A stretch of DNA of 64,000 bases from Panulirus ornatus (GCF_036320965.1 NC_092232.1:53613482-53677481), one strand, 5' to 3'; positions 10,690 through 23,465 are shown, counted from the first letter of the stretch. Notes: a model not told the origin generated them from the sequence alone. Numbers and translations: made by a program.

Positions 10690-11134
10690 TCAGGTGTGAG
10701 GGCCCGGGGCAGTCAGGTGTGAGGGCCTGAGGCAGTCAGGTGTGAGGGCACGCGGCAGTCAGGTGTGAGGGCCTGAGGCAGTCAGGTGTGAGGGCCTGTG
10801 GCAGTCAGGTGTGAGGGCCTGGGGCAGTCAGGTGTGAGGGCACGGGGCAGTCAGGTGTGAGGGCCTGGGGCAGTCAGGTGTGAGGGCAAGGGGCAGTCAG
10901 GTGTGAGGGCCTGGGGCAGTCAGGTGTGAGGGCCTGAGGCAGTCAGGTGTGAGGGCCTGTGGCAGTCAGGTGTGAGGGCACGGGGCAGTCAGGTGTGAGG
11001 GCCTGGGGCAGTCAGGTGTGAGGGCACGGGGCAGTCAGGTGTGAGGGCCTGGGGCAGTCAGGTGTGAGGGCACGGGGCAGTCAGGTGTGAGGGCCTGGGG
11101 CAGTCAGGTGTGAGGGCACGGGGTGACCAGGTGT
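10690..11134. repeat. 23-bp minisatellite, 19 units
   Basis: Nineteen units, each GTGTGAGGGC, then a variable six-base part, then GCAGTCAG. The variable part is mainly CTGGGG, ACGGGG, CTGAGG or CTGTGG. Units 13-19 alternate strictly between ACGGGG and CTGGGG, which is a 46-bp dimer layered on the monomer. Confidence 0.95.
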
Positions 11135-11179
11135 AAATCTGCTGACCGGACATGTTAGGAAGTTCGCACAGGTGTGTAA

Positions 11180-11408
11180 AAAAAAAAAAAATGATCACAT
11201 GAGCATATAGATGGTAAACATGATCGAATCTGCCTTTAGGAAATCGTAATGGCATTTGTACATTTTGCCAGCGTTCACTATCCTTAAAGGAACGGTTTGG
11301 GGAAAAAGAAAATACACCACACACTGTGTGTAAATTACTAATGACACATAGCTGGAGGAATGTTAAGTACCGAAGACGTTCCATTAAGGTGACATGAGAG
11401 GCTTAAAC

Positions 11409-11410
<2 letters not shown>
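11180..11410. other. Unassigned spacer
   Basis: It contains a 13-base A-run at about 11178-11191 and nothing else recognised. Confidence 0.4.

Positions 11411-11503
<93 letters not shown>
11411..11503. repeat. (GA)n microsatellite
   Basis: Pure GA for about 93 bp, the longest GA tract in the window. Confidence 0.97.
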
Positions 11504-11507
<4 letters not shown>

Positions 11508-11805
11508 CTTTGTACGCGTTAATGGAGTAGCGACCAATTAGGAAGTGGGATTTTGGACCGAATTTCATCACAGCATCAAACCACAAACGCTTCCATGAGG
11601 AGATGAGACTGTGAGTGAAGAACATATCCTTTATCTCCCTGTGCAGGATAATGGCCAGTGTGTCATTCATGTGACTGGCAAACTCATCAACAACATTCAT
11701 CAACAATTATATTATTTACAGCGTTGGCACTAGTTCTTTGAATCGTAAAGACGAGATTATCATTGGCTGAACTCACTGGGAAATTCTCTTGCAGCATTTT
11801 CCTAT

Positions 11806-12092
11806 AAATGCTGGAAAAGACGAAGTATGAACAGCTGGAAAAGACGAGTATGAACCGCTGGAAACGAAGAAGTATGAACCGCTGGAAAAGACGAAGTATG
11901 AACAGCTGGAAAAGACGAAGTATGAACAGCTGGAAAAGACGAAGCATGAACCGCTGGAAAAGACGAAGTATGAACAGCTGGAAAAGACGAAGTATGAACA
12001 GCTGGAAAAGACGAAGTATGAACAGCTGGAAAAGACGAGTATGAACCGCTGGAAAAGCCCAAGTATGAACCGCTGGAAGAGACGAAGTATGA
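11806..12092. repeat. 24-bp minisatellite, about 12 units
   Basis: The unit is GCTGGAAAAGACGAAG followed by TATGAACA or TATGAACC. Twenty-four is divisible by three and the unit has no stop in several frames. The array is therefore open on both strands: a basic Trp-Lys-Arg repeat on plus (11808-12044) and a Phe/Val/His repeat on minus (11687-12265, 192 codons). Two units have lost one base each (GACGAGTATG), which shifts the frame and argues against selection for protein. Confidence 0.9.
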
Positions 12093-15000
12093 GCAGAAAT
12101 ACTCGACAGAAGAGTCATTCCACCTTCTGGAAGCAGACGTCGAGTGGTTCTTAATGTTTTCCATGGTTGCAACACTACCGGTGCTGGTGCAGGCGTTTGT
12201 TTAAGGTTCAGTATGTCATAGACCATTGGCAGCTGTCGTTTCCCTTCCCACAGTATTGCCTGCATGCCATAAACACACTTTTACCACACACTTTCCGCCA
12301 AGTCCAGAGTGTCGTATGCTCGTGTTTCCAGCCATGTTTATTTTCTTTCTCACGTGAAGCATAAAATGTTTACAGGTCTCGCCTGTTTCCCCGCTTGTGA
12401 AGCATTTTCTTTGACTCTTAATCATTCGAGTAGGCACATATAGAATGTTCTAGCTCATTCATAATTAAACATATCAATATATTTTGTTATTCTTTTTTTT
12501 TTTTGTGCCAGAGAATATAGTTCGCTACGAGTCCTTGAGGCTGGAAGGAGAGGCTGGAATAATAATTGTAGTGTGGTTGCCGCTTGGGCTCGAAAGGGCA
12601 CTTACCCCCCTTTAGAAAAGGCTGTGGAACTTTCCTTTTCCTTTCCTTTATTAAGCCAGGTAACTATCGCATTGGTCTGGATATACTAAATGACTGATCC
12701 TTATCGGTGTTATATACAAAAGTCTATGTCATTTTAGGAGTCTGTTAGTTACAGAGCTCAAAGGACTGACAGAACAAAATTAATTTTCATTTGTAAAAAA
12801 AAAAAAAAGTGTTTCTTGTATTCTAAATATTGACTGGGTCTTGCAGGCTTCAAATAAAAGTCTTCATGTCCGTCTCTTCACTTTATCAACCAGCATGAAT
12901 AACCTTGTCATAAGTTTTCATTTTGTCTTATTCGCAACACTCTTAAGTTCTGTACGGTGGACACTACTGTTCCAGTAACTGGTCGTGTTTCGTCGGAATG
13001 CCTTGACTTACCTCAGGAATACATCGTGAAGTGAATCAGAACTGTGGAGCCAGTGGCAGATAAGATCTGAGTGCCTTGACGCTTCCAGTACCTGGATTCC
13101 GACCCATATACTGAACCTGTGGTACCCCGGGACTCGACAGAGTATCACTGTTTCAAATCATTGATCGATCCAGCCCCCTCTCTATGAGAAGGTACCAGCG
13201 CGCAGCGCAACGCATCTTCAGCTGATGGTAGTTTACTAAAGCTTCTCATTACTTTCTCCCACAGCCGCCAGCTCAGTCTCCTCTAACTTTGAAATTCCTG
13301 CTGCCGGTAGATTTTGCATACAATCCTGTCGGTTGAGTGAACACCTTTTTTTTTTTTGTTTCGGATAGATCCCCTGTAGCCTCAGGATGTGTTAAATCTT
13401 TTACCGCTTCAACAGACGGTTCTTGAAACAATTTCCAACGAGACTGTTGGCTCTTAATAGCAAAACCTGACGCTTGGGGTGTTTGAAACCCTTCCTTTAC
13501 TTAGCTTTGTATTTACAAGAGTTCGAGTCGCATGCCTACAGATGTTTGTCCAGTTATAGCGTGAAGATCCGCGTCTCTGCTGAGGTCTGGAGATCATCTG
13601 TTGGCAGGCGTAAGAACACCTGGATCTGGACATCACAAGGTAAATGTATTAGCAATACGAGAGTAATATTCAGGGCATCAGTCTCCACAGGTCAGCTTGT
13701 TCCAGGCAGTGAGCGCCACGCCCTATATCTACACTGCTTTCGGACCTCTCTTCATGAAGCTACGAAAATCTACACGGGTCATGTGAGCGGTGTGGCACAT
13801 GTAGATTTCTACATCAAAGGAGCGGGCGTGGACACCAATTAGCAAGATATACAATGATGCCAAACAAAGTTTTCTATCATACTCGAACCTTGGTAATCTG
13901 CTGTGTACACAAGTACACGAGGGTACATGCAGGGATTATAGCGATTTGATGTATCCGATTCGATTTCTATTTGTGTCCTCTGTAGCTAACCTGTCACTCC
14001 GTGGAGTTCTGTTTTTCGTATGCTTCTCCTAAGGACTGCAACTTGATCTTTTGCAAGATCAGTCTATCACCATAGCAGAATGGGCGACGTATCACAATCC
14101 CTCTTCATCTGGTCCAAGTAATGAAGTTAGTGGCAGTATTCCTAATCTGTGCATCTTCATGTACGAAGGAGACACAACACATCATTACCTCAACGAGTGA
14201 GGCTCCCAGTAAGGATGTGACGACAACGTGGCAAAAGACCACCTCAAGAACCGGGATCGAAGTCGTCCGTGAGGCCATCCACTTGGGAGGGGGTTGAAGG
14301 CGTGTGGAGGGCGAGGCACTAATTCATATGGAAGAGACCCAAGGCTCCATTATGGAAGCACGAATGGCATCGCCATCCCCGTCTGACCTCAAGTACACTG
14401 GCGTTGTGGGTCCTATCAGCCCGGCCTTACTAGCTCCCATAGCCATAGTATCTGGGTATAGAGCGGCCCTCCTTATTTCCCCCGGTACTCATTCAATTCC
14501 AAAGATATATAGTTCCCCGACTTTTACACAGACAGAGAAGGAGGAGGTCTGTCCATCAGGAGTTTGTTGCCGGAGGTCATGAAGCGTGTTGGAGTGATGG
14601 AGGGAGGCAAAGAGATGGTTACTGATGATCTCCCACAGGGTAACTTCTGTTGGTTTTATGGTACATCTGGTGAGGTTCGTCTTCTTCAACTTCAGTGAGT
14701 TCCATCGAGGAGGGGTCGTTGCACTGTTCCCGCTACGATGCCTGTGGTAACTGTGCCCTTCGAGTTAACAAACAACTTAACATCGAGTCTCGCAAGACAA
14801 CCAACCAAAGGCTGAGGCTGAAGTTAGTCGTTCTTTAAACATCTTACTTGACTGTGTGAAAGGAGCAAATTACAAGTGGTAGTGTTAAGTAATGGCTCAC
14901 AACTGCATAAATATACTTTCTTACCTCTTTCATATTTAGAGTAACTACTACACTTGTCATTTTCTTTCGTGAGTGAGTCCCCTTGAAATTTAGCTTAAAC

Positions 15001-15242
15001 AAGATGGGATTACATCCTACTGATACCTCTAGTCATAAGAATGTTGATCTCTTAATTCAATACAGCAACATGATGATGGAGATGGAAGAATATTGTTATT
15101 AGATCAGCCAGGCAGATCCCCTCAGAGTGTGCAAAGGTAACGTAAAAGAGCTTCTTTTATTTACTGTATATGACATGGCACACTGTGATACCCAGCTTGT
15201 GTCTATCCGAGACAACGGTCCCTGAAACTCTCCTGGGAAAAC
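12093..15242. other. Long unassigned region
   Basis: About 3.1 kb without a recognisable gene. Homopolymers occur at about 12491-12503 (T), 12796-12808 (A) and 13346-13357 (T). The open frame at 13474-13842 (122 codons, plus) and others of 60-92 codons show no motif I recognise. Confidence 0.45.
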
Positions 15243-15612
15243 TGATGATATGTGCGACCATCTGCCAGTTCTAGATACTACTAGGCGACCATCTTCTAGT
15301 TCCAGACACACCTAGGCGACCATCTCCCAGTTCCAGACACTCCTAGGCAACCATCTTCCAGTTCCAGACGCTCGTAAGAGACCATCTCCCAGTTCCAGAC
15401 ACTCGTAGGAGACCATCTCCCAGTTCCAGACACTCCTAAGGGATCATCTCCCAGTTCCACACACACCTAGGCGACCATCTTCCAGTTCCAGACACACCTA
15501 GGCGACCTTCTTCCAGTTCCAGACACTCCTAGGCGACCATCTCCCAGTTCCACACACACTTAGGCGACCATCTTCCAGTTCCAGACTCTCCTAAGCGACC
15601 ATCTTCCAGTTC
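15243..15612. repeat. 31-bp minisatellite, about 12 units
   Basis: Units read CTAGGCGACCATCT, then TCCAGTTCCAGACACTC, with substitutions such as GTAGGAGACC and TCCACACAC. Confidence 0.93.
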
Positions 15613-15761
15613 TCTCTCGTGTTGCTCAAGTTCAGCCAATTATCAAGTACAGCGACCAAACTTCTCTCCAGTATTCCTACTTGGGGACTCCATCAAGGAT
15701 CGTCTGATACAAGAGTAGAAATTACGAATGATAGAGAGACATTAAAGGGTTTAGACAGGGT

Positions 15762-16073
15762 GAAATAATGGGTGAGTGAATGAGTGAGGCCTATCTCTGG
15801 ATGAAGGAGTGGGTGGGTGGTGAGGCCTATTTCTGGATGAAGGAATGGGTGAGTGAATGAGTGAGGCCTATTTCTGGATGAAGGAATGGGTGAGTGAATG
15901 AGTGAGGCCTATTTCTGGATGAAGGAATGGGTGAGTGAATGAGTGAGGCCTATTTCTGGATGAAGGAATGGGTGAGTGAATGAGTGAGGCCTATTTCTGG
16001 ATGAAGGAATGGGTGAGTGAATGAGTGAGGCCTATTTCTGGATGAAGGAATGGGCGAGTGAATGAGTGAGGCA
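15762..16073. repeat. 41-bp minisatellite, 7-8 units
   Basis: Units read GGGTGAGTGAATGAGTGAGG, then CCTATTTCTGGATGAAGGAAT. The middle copies are nearly identical. The second unit has GGGTGGGTGGTGAGG and lacks the repeated GAATGAGTGAG part. Confidence 0.95.
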
Positions 16074-16082
16074 GGATCTCTG

Positions 16083-16310
16083 CTAAATGGAATAAAGTGA
16101 GAGGAAAAGAAAGTACAAATTAATCATGGCTCTGCAGGCGACTTTAGACCTGACTCTTAAAGAGAGAAGAATTATAGGAAGACGGAGAGAATTCCACAGC
16201 TTAACTGCTCGAATAATAGAGGTAACACAACGGTTGATCCTCAAGTGACAAGTCTCCACACACAAACTGTGGGAAGTAGCAGCCAAACGAATGCATCGGG
16301 TCCAAGCCTT
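16083..16310 (-). mobile_element. LINE C-terminus fragment
   Basis: The minus-strand frame ends at the stop near 16083. It contains IIRAVKLWNSLRLP followed by a Ser/Leu-rich tail, matching the family pattern near the C-terminus of many non-LTR RT proteins (positively charged residue, then LWNSLP, then a short hydrophobic tail). The preceding residues (TRCIRLAATSHSLCVETCHL) fit the usual R/C-rich stretch. The catalytic domain is absent, because the CAA, TC and GA tracts follow upstream. Family assignment is uncertain. Confidence 0.55.
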
Positions 16311-16379
16311 GGGGGTTGGAGACACATGCAAACAGCTCATGAGAACAATGAACAACATAGAACCTGTAGTTTTGTAACT

Positions 16380-16407
16380 CAACAACAACAACAACAACAA
16401 CAACAAC

Positions 16408-16410
<3 letters not shown>
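16380..16410. repeat. (CAA)n microsatellite
   Basis: About ten CAA triplets, directly joined to the (TC)n that follows. Confidence 0.95.

Positions 16411-16480
<70 letters not shown>
16410..16480. repeat. (TC)n microsatellite, left arm of an inverted pair
   Basis: Pure TC for about 71 bp. A (GA)n of the same length lies 61 bp downstream, so the two could pair within one strand. Confidence 0.97.
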
Positions 16481-16484
<4 letters not shown>

Positions 16485-16538
16485 TGGTCTCTGGTTCGTG
16501 TCTGGACCATCCAGTAAGTACAGAGAAAAAAAGAAGTG

Positions 16539-16541
<3 letters not shown>

Positions 16542-16612
<71 letters not shown>
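16542..16612. repeat. (GA)n microsatellite, right arm of an inverted pair
   Basis: Pure GA for about 71 bp, complementary to 16410-16480. Confidence 0.97.
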
Positions 16613-16614
<2 letters not shown>

Positions 16615-16864
16615 CGAGGTGTACAGAGAAAGGTGTTTGAAGACGGGTAATACCAGAAGCACTGAGACGGAAGGCTTTTGGTTCGACCGAGGTGGAAACA
16701 TAGCTGTGGAGGAAGAGCCTCCTTAGAAATACGAGCAGTTCTCCATACAAGGGCAAATAAAACTCCTGTTGAGATGAAACAACTATTCACAAGAAACGTA
16801 ATTTCGGGACACTTGCAACACTCCCAGCACACCAGACTTTGTTACGATGCTTATGATTATGTCC

Positions 16865-17034
<170 letters not shown>

Positions 17035-17037
<3 letters not shown>

Positions 17038-17355
17038 GCCATTCGTCCACTCGTGTAGAAACATGATGAATTTTGTTATATCCGACTTTTCTGTGAGTTT
17101 CTAATGTCTTCCAGTATCTCAAACAGTCTCAAAAGGACCCCCAGTGGTCTGTCGTTGTTTCAATTCCTTCGTATTCCTTTTGTATAATATCTGGGATTCA
17201 TGGAATGGAAGGAATTAAGGAGAGGAGGAGAAAACAGCTTGGGGAAGAGCTCCATTATTATCCAACATCGCCACAAGCCTTAGACTAAATCCCACAGCCA
17301 GTAAGGGAAGACATTCGTAAGGATTTCTGGACGACGATAGAGAGTTGGAACCGTG

Positions 17356-17361
<6 letters not shown>
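17035..17361. other. Unassigned spacer
   Basis: Nothing recognisable. Confidence 0.4.

Positions 17362-17444
<83 letters not shown>
17362..17444. repeat. (GA)n microsatellite
   Basis: Pure GA for about 83 bp. Confidence 0.97.
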
Positions 17445-17449
<5 letters not shown>

Positions 17450-17979
17450 ATACCCGCAGTGGGGAAAGGCACGACGACGTCCCGCACTGCAGCGGTTGAG
17501 GTGGACCTTGGGCGGAGTTCATTAATCCCTACACTGACACTATAATTTACCTAATTATACGTCCCTCTCGCGATGAAGCGCTCATCATATTCCAGTGATG
17601 GCTGAGTGACTCATCAACCACCACCACCACCATCCCTCAACGCTGGTTCCTCGCCCCCATTCTTTCGTACTTGGAATATTAGCTAATGCTATCCACCGCT
17701 GAATGATGAGATGAGAGTAGATTAAATAATAAACCAGTGTTAATTCCCACGAGTTAAACCCACTGATTAAACCTCGTATAATACAAACGTACTGAAGTAA
17801 CAGCACGTTACAGAGAAACTAGCACCAGCATACTGAACCTGGGCTCACACCAACGCATTTACACCCAGACTAACACCACCTTATTACATAGACAAGTACC
17901 CCAGCATGTATTGTACATTTGTACACCCTGTACCACACCAACACCAGTCTGCAATACATGCGCGCAACACCGCTCGAAT
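17445..17979. other. Unassigned spacer
   Basis: A short CAC run lies at about 17617-17632. No gene is visible. Confidence 0.4.
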
Positions 17980-18222
17980 GCTGGGATCAAACCCACATAG
18001 GTTCGAATCCTGGTCGTGGTAGACGGTCCACAGTCCACCCAACTGTTCATCCTCATCTAGGGGCAGGTCGATAAAATGGGTACTTGGCATAGGCTAGGGT
18101 GTTTAGTGTGCATGCATACATACATAGGAGCAAAGACATGGTACGTATATACAAGGTTAAGAGACGGGGCAACACGAGCATAAAACTCTCTCCTCGTAGC
18201 ACAGAAACGGTAATCACACACA
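17980..18222 (+). mobile_element. tRNA-derived SINE, copy 2 (5' truncated)
   Basis: It begins at GGGATCAAACCCACATAGG and keeps the B-box GGTTCGAATCC, then CCACAGTCCACCCAACTG, TTCATCCTC and GATAAAATGGGTACTTGGC. Unlike copy 1 it continues through GACGGGGCAACACGAG and ends near GGTAATCACACAC, which becomes a short CA repeat. The A-box half is missing. Confidence 0.8.
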
Positions 18223-19486
18223 GACACACACACACACACACTAATACCAGAGGGTAGTCCTGGACATGGTGGAGACAGAGGAGTCTTCGAGTTTTTGGAG
18301 GAAAAAACAGAGCAGTATGGAAGCAGTGCTGGAACATGGACGAGGGAAATGAACGATGTTGGGACATTCAGAATGAGAACACAGTCTAGGGGCACCGGAA
18401 AGGGAGGGAGGGAAGGGACGTAAATAAATAGAGAACTGCTTGTTGAATTCAGGTAGCCATTCGGCTAAAGGAATACAGATAAGAAATTACAGAACTGGGA
18501 TGTCATAAGTGTAACTAATTGATTAATAACAAAGGAGCTTAAGATCATGATGGGGTTTGGATATGCACATGAGAAAGGTGCATCTACATGGTATAGGAAG
18601 GTTTTACAGAACAAATTTCATAGTTCATAGATTATGCATTTTGTAGTTATTAGCCATGCATTAAGTGAGGTAAAGTTACGCACTGGGTGAACTGTAATAT
18701 CACTGTAGTTGACACAGATTACGTACTTAATGATGATCATTAAGTGATGAACATTTTTCACTCTGGCTGCATTACAGTGATGTAGTAGTCGACAAACGCA
18801 TGACTAAGGAAGAAAAAAACAAAGCTATTTGCTTGCTGAGCTGCTCCCATTGTTCATAGATTGTTTGTGACATTCATAGCAGCAGGTACGGAACTATTCT
18901 GGCATCAGTCTGTATGGCACTGGTTGGCACAGGGTGAGTGTAGCGACGGACGTCAGTCAGTGGTGACTGGGCTGAGTGGGAGAGGGGCTTATGTTAGTGC
19001 TAGGTATTTGTCACTGTCACGGTCTTAGGACGTGGATGGTAGCAAGATCTCCAAAGAGAGGCTAAAGGATTCCAGATTCCATTCTATATGTAAAGAGGCG
19101 ATTTAAGACACTGATCTAGACTGATTAATGATATAGGATTGGTTGACTGAAGAGAGAACAAGACCTTTGTACTTTAAAAGGACAAGGGAAGAACCATGTG
19201 TGGGTTTTTAAGAAAACCCAAAATCTCGTCCCTCCTGGAGTATTTTAACACGAGACATCTCGACTCCTCTCACTCACGCTCGTTCTCGCATTACCGAGAC
19301 TCATGCGAACGCTAACGATAACGACGCAAAGATTATGGCCAAAGTTCCGCAAATGGAATATCAAGGGAACGTTCCAATCAAACTGGAATTAGCATCAAAT
19401 GCCAAAGATTAGATCAACGTGGAATTGAAAAAGAAAAAAAAGAGGGTTTGCTCAAGACCTTAAGTGTCCTCTCCAATGTTCTTCGG

Positions 19487-19487
<1 letters not shown>
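18223..19487. other. Unassigned region
   Basis: A short CA run at 18225-18240 starts this stretch. About 1.2 kb follows in which I recognise nothing. Confidence 0.45.

Positions 19488-19546
<59 letters not shown>
19488..19546. repeat. (TC)n microsatellite
   Basis: Pure TC for about 59 bp. Confidence 0.97.
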
Positions 19547-19549
<3 letters not shown>

Positions 19550-21499
19550 GTCTCTTCACGGCCCGATTTTTAATTGTCGCTTTCAGGTTAGTTCCCAGCA
19601 GCTTTGCGACCGGCTCCGCTGGGAGACAGAGAGTCAGCGTAATTTTCTCACCGCTTCAAGGAGTGCGGGAAAAAGTTTTTGCAGTTTTGGAGGTGCGCTA
19701 CTGTTTGCGGCTGGTGAAAAACCCGGATATGAGGACAGGCGTGTGCAAAACTATGACAAATTCTAGGTACTTTTAAGTACAAAAGTGTGAGGAAAAGAAA
19801 AGAGTTGAGGTGTTTGCAGAGCATTTGATTTTTGGATCGTTTAATTAAACCCAAAACTGTTGCTGACTTTTTTTGTCTGCTATGAAATCCCTACGAATAA
19901 TAGCGAGGGGATTAATGGCTTTTTCGCACTGAGTCTTTTAGTATTTCCGCATTAACAATTTTTGCATCGTCTTCGATTGCAGATACATCATGTCACCGTT
20001 TTCTATGACAACAGACAACAACAGATCAACATAACTAACAAAAAGCTGGTCAGGCCATCGGGGTCAAGGTGAAGGAGACAACAGATCGATAGATCAATAC
20101 AGGATACAGGATAGACTGTCGCTTCGATCCGATATCCGGCTCGTCTCTTTGTGATTATTTACGTACTTTTCTTTTTTCGATGCTTTATCCTTTTTCGAGA
20201 GACTGAAAAATCAACTCACCAGAAATGTTTGACGAATTCACTCTTATTTACCTGTCTGTCTGAAATCCTCGTTTGGCAATCGCTCTTCTTCGTACCCTAG
20301 TCATCTTGGTTTACTTTAATTTCAACTCCCTTTAAGTCCCCTTTTTGTTTCTTTCAGCGTTTTCGATGTTGCGGTGTCAGATGGGTCCGTTCATCCTGGA
20401 GTTCCCTCAGCTCTGTTCCTCCCACCTGTTTTACCTTCTTCACGTGAACTGGCTCCTCCCAGAAGGCAGCTCACACATAAACCTGATGGTGCACAACGCA
20501 CAAAAGTTTCTCACACAACTCCTCGCGTTCAGCTGCCGCTTTTGAGACTGTCGAAATATCACGCCATTACTAATGCAGGCCAGGCAGCGCTGGGAGGAAG
20601 GTTATATTTTTACACTCAGTGCCACAGAGCCTTCAACCTTCACAGCCTCTCAAAGACAAGAGCACTCCCGAAGCTGTTCTTCACGAGGGCAGCAAGTCTG
20701 TTGTGCCCTCATCTGACTTCAGAACATCCTAAGTGCTTTTAAGCAGCAGGAACTCTTGCATTCGTAACATGGATGAAATCATTTCTCTCTGTCTGTATTT
20801 ACTTCCTTGTGAGTATTCGCTTCTTTTTCTTCACAGGAGCAACGTCCGTGGTCATAAGGAGAGTGGGCATCCACATTTGGAAAGGCGACATCCAGTTTAC
20901 TTTCGTGTTCCAAACCCACAAAACATCTTGAAGCAGTTCATCCCACACCTTCAGCTTTTATCATTTCTATATACGTCGTGTACTGACCCTTTCCTTCTCC
21001 CATCTTCTACAGACATTACTGTATAGACGGGTATTCATGAGACATGTGCAGATGGGTATTCACGAGACCTGAGCGTTATATGAACATAAGACGGTCTACA
21101 CGTCAGTAAATTCATATCATCCACTAACTCAGGCTCCCCATCCTCCTAGACGACTCTCGTTTACAATATCGTATATCTCGCATCTGTTGTCAGTGGGAAC
21201 TCCTCCCTAAACATATGTTATTCCTTTATCTTTATCGCTTAAAAGAGGGTCTGTAAACTCCCCTTGACATGGCTTTACCTACAGGGGAGGAAGAAGGCTG
21301 CGTCTTGACTACCTGGCATTGTTTCGTCCGCCCGTAACATTCCTTTTATTGACAGCCTGAGAGGGGGAATGCCAGGGCTTGAGAAGTACCTTGTAGTTAG
21401 ATGTTCTTTTCTGTAGAGGGTTCTTCCTTCTCTATCTCTACTCTTGATCGTGGTGTAAAAACTTAAGAGGTTATGATCAGGCTCTACTCCTTACTCGTT
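19547..21499. other. Unassigned region
   Basis: About 2 kb of normal complexity. The frame at 20374-20742 (122 codons, plus) has no motif I know. The last few hundred bases may be decayed LINE sequence continuing from 21500-22070. Confidence 0.4.
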
Positions 21500-22070
21500 T
21501 CTTATCTACGATAGGCAAATTTTAGGCCACTGGCCTTTCTCTTTAAGGCCAGTAAACTTAACAATTTGGGATTCTTTAAGTGCGGTGACCAAAGTTGGAG
21601 AGCATATCCCAGTTTTGGTATACTGTTGGATGTGAATAATATGCTGCATATACAATTGAAATGCTCTTCTCGTATTTTCCGGCTGCCATTTCGTCTCCTT
21701 TCTTATTCTCCAAAGGAGAGACTGTGGCAACAGGGTAGGGACGATGGCTACTCTCAGAACCCTCTCACATACACGTTCATGCACCTTACTTCCCGTTAGA
21801 TAACATTCATATCCAGACCTTCTCACACTTTATCCTGGCTGACTTGTGTCTGCCGTGTACCAGATTAGCTTTAGAGCGTGTCGAGGTCCCATTGCAGGTC
21901 GGTGCAATCTTCCTCGTTTATATTTTCACCTCCCTCATGACTTTGGCATCATCCGCAAACATATTCTGGTTGGAGTTCGATCCTCGTGGCGAGTCATTTA
22001 CAAAGATGAAGAACTGTAGTGGTCCCAGACCCTTGCGGCACACCACTGGTAACCTCAGTCTATATCAAGA
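21500..22070 (-). mobile_element. Non-LTR retrotransposon RT fragment (LINE-D)
   Basis: On the minus strand the RT motif B/C region reads RKGLGPLQFFIFVNDSPRG, followed by NMFADDAKVMREVK, with FADD encoded at 21948-21959. Further along, in another frame, comes IPKLGYALQLWSPHLKNPK (about 21545-21610), the C-terminal thumb pattern of CR1/L2-like and related LINEs. Several stops and frame changes separate these blocks. The catalytic aspartates are retained, but the element is dead and lacks its N-terminal half. Confidence 0.75.
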
Positions 22071-22218
22071 AGGCTCCCTTGACTTGCATCGTTTTCTTTT
22101 AGATCAATCTGTCAGTGGAAGTAGTGTCGCTTATTCGTGTCTGAAAATCTAGCTTCTGTCATATGTGACATAGTGTCAAAGACTCTGGTAGTCCAGTTAT
22201 TGAACAGATACTTTCCCC

Positions 22219-22285
22219 TGATACTGGAAGTAGCGCAGCCTTGGATAAGAAAGAGCTCCTGGAAAAGGGGTAGTTGTATGGTAAG
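22219..22285 (+). repeat. Short dispersed repeat piece
   Basis: This shares ACTGGAAGTAG, then GCAGCCTTGG, then a CTGGAAA...GGG stretch with 868-925. The family is unknown; only two copies were seen. Confidence 0.5.
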
Positions 22286-23387
22286 TGATGTTTGGTGCAA
22301 AATATGATGGCACTGTGTGCATCGTGGTACAATGTGTCGTGCATGGAATAATGCTTCGCATGTGGGAGGGTGTGTTTTGTGGTCTTCGGTATGGCTTCAG
22401 TACGTGTTTGTTATACGATAAAGCAGTTTTCTAGGGAGACTAAAATGATCATATGGCATGACGGATGGTACTCTGTTATAGCGATGCATTAAACCTCTCG
22501 TTTTTGTTGATGTGAAGAGCACTGGGTATAATAATCTAGAGAGAGAGCAGGACAAGGTTAATAAGAGAGACTCCCACCACAAATTCCACACATCACAATT
22601 TACCACCTTCCTTTCTCGTCCTTCCGTCACTCTCATGAGCTCCGTAACCCAGATACACTGACCCCCTAGCTTCTGTTCCGGGGTGAAACTAGAAAAAAAA
22701 TCTCTTGAAACTGAATGGGTACCGACCAGGTGAGATAACCGGGCCTCTCTTGAGCCAGGATGATGAGGATTTGCGAATCCTGCGGTGGCGAGGTTTGATG
22801 GTATACACAACACACATTGTCTGGGCACTGACGGAGGAGAGGGGTCATACAGTTTGCTTAACGGTAACGGGAACCCGAGTCTCATTGCTCAGAATAGATT
22901 GCCCCCGAGCTGTATGTAGGTAGTCCATGAATGATTGCGGTTTTGTGCCACAGATAGCCTTTAATATTCCCACAAGACTCAGCTAGAAGGTATGTTGGCA
23001 TGGACTGTTATGTGTGCCACCGTAATGCTCGAATGGGATATCCCCCACAGGCAAGGACTGCTGCGTGAGCTCGCACAAGATGGAAAACCTCGCCCATCTT
23101 GCAACACCGTGCACTGCAAGAAGAGCGCCCGCGCTGCCTCTTATATAATGAAAGTCATTGCACGGAGTGTCCCGCAGAGGCCACACGGAGCCTTGCCACT
23201 CTCAGGGTCACATATTGGTAGTGACATTCGTGGATGGAACACTGGTGGAGGGTGGCCTGCTGAGTAAGAACTGCGAAGGGGATCTTGTGGAGAACGAAGT
23301 GAGCAAGGATGACTTTGCGAAGGAGATATCCTGCTCAGGATAACCGGAAAGAGGTGTACGTAGAGTTGGATGACCTGTGTGAAGCCC

Positions 23388-23388
<1 letters not shown>
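22286..23388. other. Unassigned region
   Basis: Minus-strand 22397-22885 stays open for 162 codons of normal composition, but I recognise no domain. The same applies to 22992-23267 (91 codons, plus). Confidence 0.4.

Positions 23389-23462
<74 letters not shown>
23389..23462. repeat. (GA)n microsatellite
   Basis: Pure GA for about 74 bp. Confidence 0.97.

Positions 23463-23465
<3 letters not shown>

Noticed and set aside
11687..12265. 192-codon minus-strand frame as a repetitive protein gene
   Set aside because: It depends on a 24-bp repeat open in several frames; single-base losses between units argue against selection.
16201..16832. Minus-strand frames of 166-249 codons with Ser-Leu and Arg-Glu runs
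   Set aside because: Mostly translation of TC and GA microsatellites. Only the final part (16083-16310) resembles a LINE C-terminus and is annotated as such.
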